A stretch of DNA of 6,665 bases from Flavobacteriales bacterium. Its GTDB lineage: Bacteria; Bacteroidota; Bacteroidia; NS11-12g; UBA955. Below the pieces are notes generated by a model, which ran no database searches, was not told where the DNA came from, and saw only the letters and a program-made list of their open reading frames with translations. The position numbers and the translations under genes were made by a program. The stretch is taken from contig CANFVI010000091.1 of assembly GCA_947450405.1 (NCBI GenBank), positions 1 to 6,665 of the forward strand, written 5' to 3'. This document shows, piece after piece, positions 6,086 to 6,665 of the stretch (positions are counted from its first letter, which is position 1; the number at the start of each line of letters is the position of its first letter).

Positions 6086-6090
6086 CCACA

Positions 6091-6665
6091 ATGAAAGGTC
6101 CTATCTCTCAATTTATCGAGAAACATTATTTGCATTTCAATGCAGCTGCATTGGTTGATGCTGCTAAAGGTTATGAAACGCACCTAACTGAAGGTGGTAA
6201 AATGATGGTTACTTTAGCCGGTGCCATGTCAACCGCTGAATTAGGCAAAAGCCTTGCAGAAATGATTCGCCAAGGTAAAATTGACATCATTTCTTGTACA
6301 GGTGCAAATCTTGAAGAAGATATTATGAACCTTGTTGCTCATAAGCATTACAAACGTGTTCCTAATTACAGAGATTTAAGTCCTCAAGACGAGTGGGATT
6401 TGCTTGAAAATCATTACAACCGTGTAACAGATACTTGCATTCCTGAAGAGGAAGCTTTTAGAAGATTACAAAAACACATTTGGGGAATTTGGAAGGGTGC
6501 TGAAGACAAAGGCGAACGTTATTTCCCTCATGAATATATGTATCAAATTTTGTTAAGTGGCGAATTAGAGCAGTACTACGAAATTGATCCAAAAGACAGC
6601 TGGATGTTGGCTGCAGCAGAGCGCAATTTACCTATAGTGGTTCCAGGATGGGAAGATTCTACCAT
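6091..6665 (+). CDS. Deoxyhypusine synthase-like protein, N-terminal part (3' end beyond window)
   Basis: The first 191 codons are present. The sequence opens MKGPISQFIEKHY and is colinear with the deoxyhypusine synthase fold. MMVTLAGAMSTAELG (38-52) corresponds to the first NAD-binding segment, and SCTGANLEED (68-77) to the TTAGGVEED segment of the eukaryotic enzyme that contacts NAD. The predicted end, VVPGWEDST, approaches the next conserved block. The catalytic lysine of eukaryotic enzymes lies further on, outside the window, so activity cannot be judged here. Bacteria have no eIF5A substrate, so members in this phylum are more likely to move an aminobutyl group between small polyamines or act on an unknown acceptor (inference). 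The ATG lies five bases after a -7 box, and there is no Shine-Dalgarno. Family assignment is secure; the reaction is uncertain. Confidence 0.92.
   Translation, partial: MKGPISQFIEKHYLHFNAAALVDAAKGYETHLTEGGKMMVTLAGAMSTAELGKSLAEMIRQGKIDIISCTGANLEEDIMNLVAHKHYKRVPNYRDLSPQDEWDLLENHYNRVTDTCIPEEEAFRRLQKHIWGIWKGAEDKGERYFPHEYMYQILLSGELEQYYEIDPKDSWMLAAAERNLPIVVPGWEDST

Noticed and set aside
1..6665. A novel defence, mobile or biosynthetic system
   Set aside because: No transposase, integrase, toxin-antitoxin, nuclease-effector or repeat array was found; all recognised genes are core housekeeping or widely shared families with uniform base composition by eye.

Overview
The window looks like an ordinary chromosomal core region of a member of the Bacteroidota. 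The evidence is the low-G+C sequence, protein families typical of that phylum (PrmA, MutL, a Bacteroidota-type LOG protein, a bacterial deoxyhypusine-synthase homologue), promoters matching the phylum's TAnnTTTG -7 box, and starts that mostly lack a Shine-Dalgarno sequence. I cannot place it below phylum. I see no mobile element, phage gene, CRISPR array, tRNA or rRNA.

Layout. The left half (about 1-3530) is read on the minus strand. In transcription order it holds an SRAP-domain DNA-protein crosslink protein (3530-2814), an uncharacterised lipoprotein (2763-1558), the ribosomal protein L11 methyltransferase prmA (1557-709) and the 5' part of the mismatch-repair gene mutL (671 to the window edge). 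The lipoprotein stop codon is followed directly by the prmA ATG, and mutL begins 37 bases after prmA, so these three probably form one operon. The right half (3560-6665) is read on the plus strand: an alanine/saccharopine dehydrogenase-like oxidoreductase, ndk with its own terminator, a LOG-family nucleotide phosphoribohydrolase, and the first 191 codons of a deoxyhypusine synthase-like gene. The two halves diverge from a 29-base gap at 3531-3559.

Genes working together. SRAP and MutL are both DNA-repair proteins on the same strand, and ndk and LOG both act on nucleotides, but the window is mostly unrelated housekeeping functions and I see no new multi-gene system. The points most worth a second look are small. 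The SRAP protein ends in QTTLF, which fits the bacterial sliding-clamp-binding pentapeptide. TAnnTTTG boxes lie 3-10 bases before four start codons, implying leaderless or nearly leaderless mRNAs. The divergent promoters at 3531-3565 interlock. mutL has a TTG start with a near-perfect Shine-Dalgarno in a phylum that seldom uses one. The ndk terminator runs straight into the start codon of the next gene.
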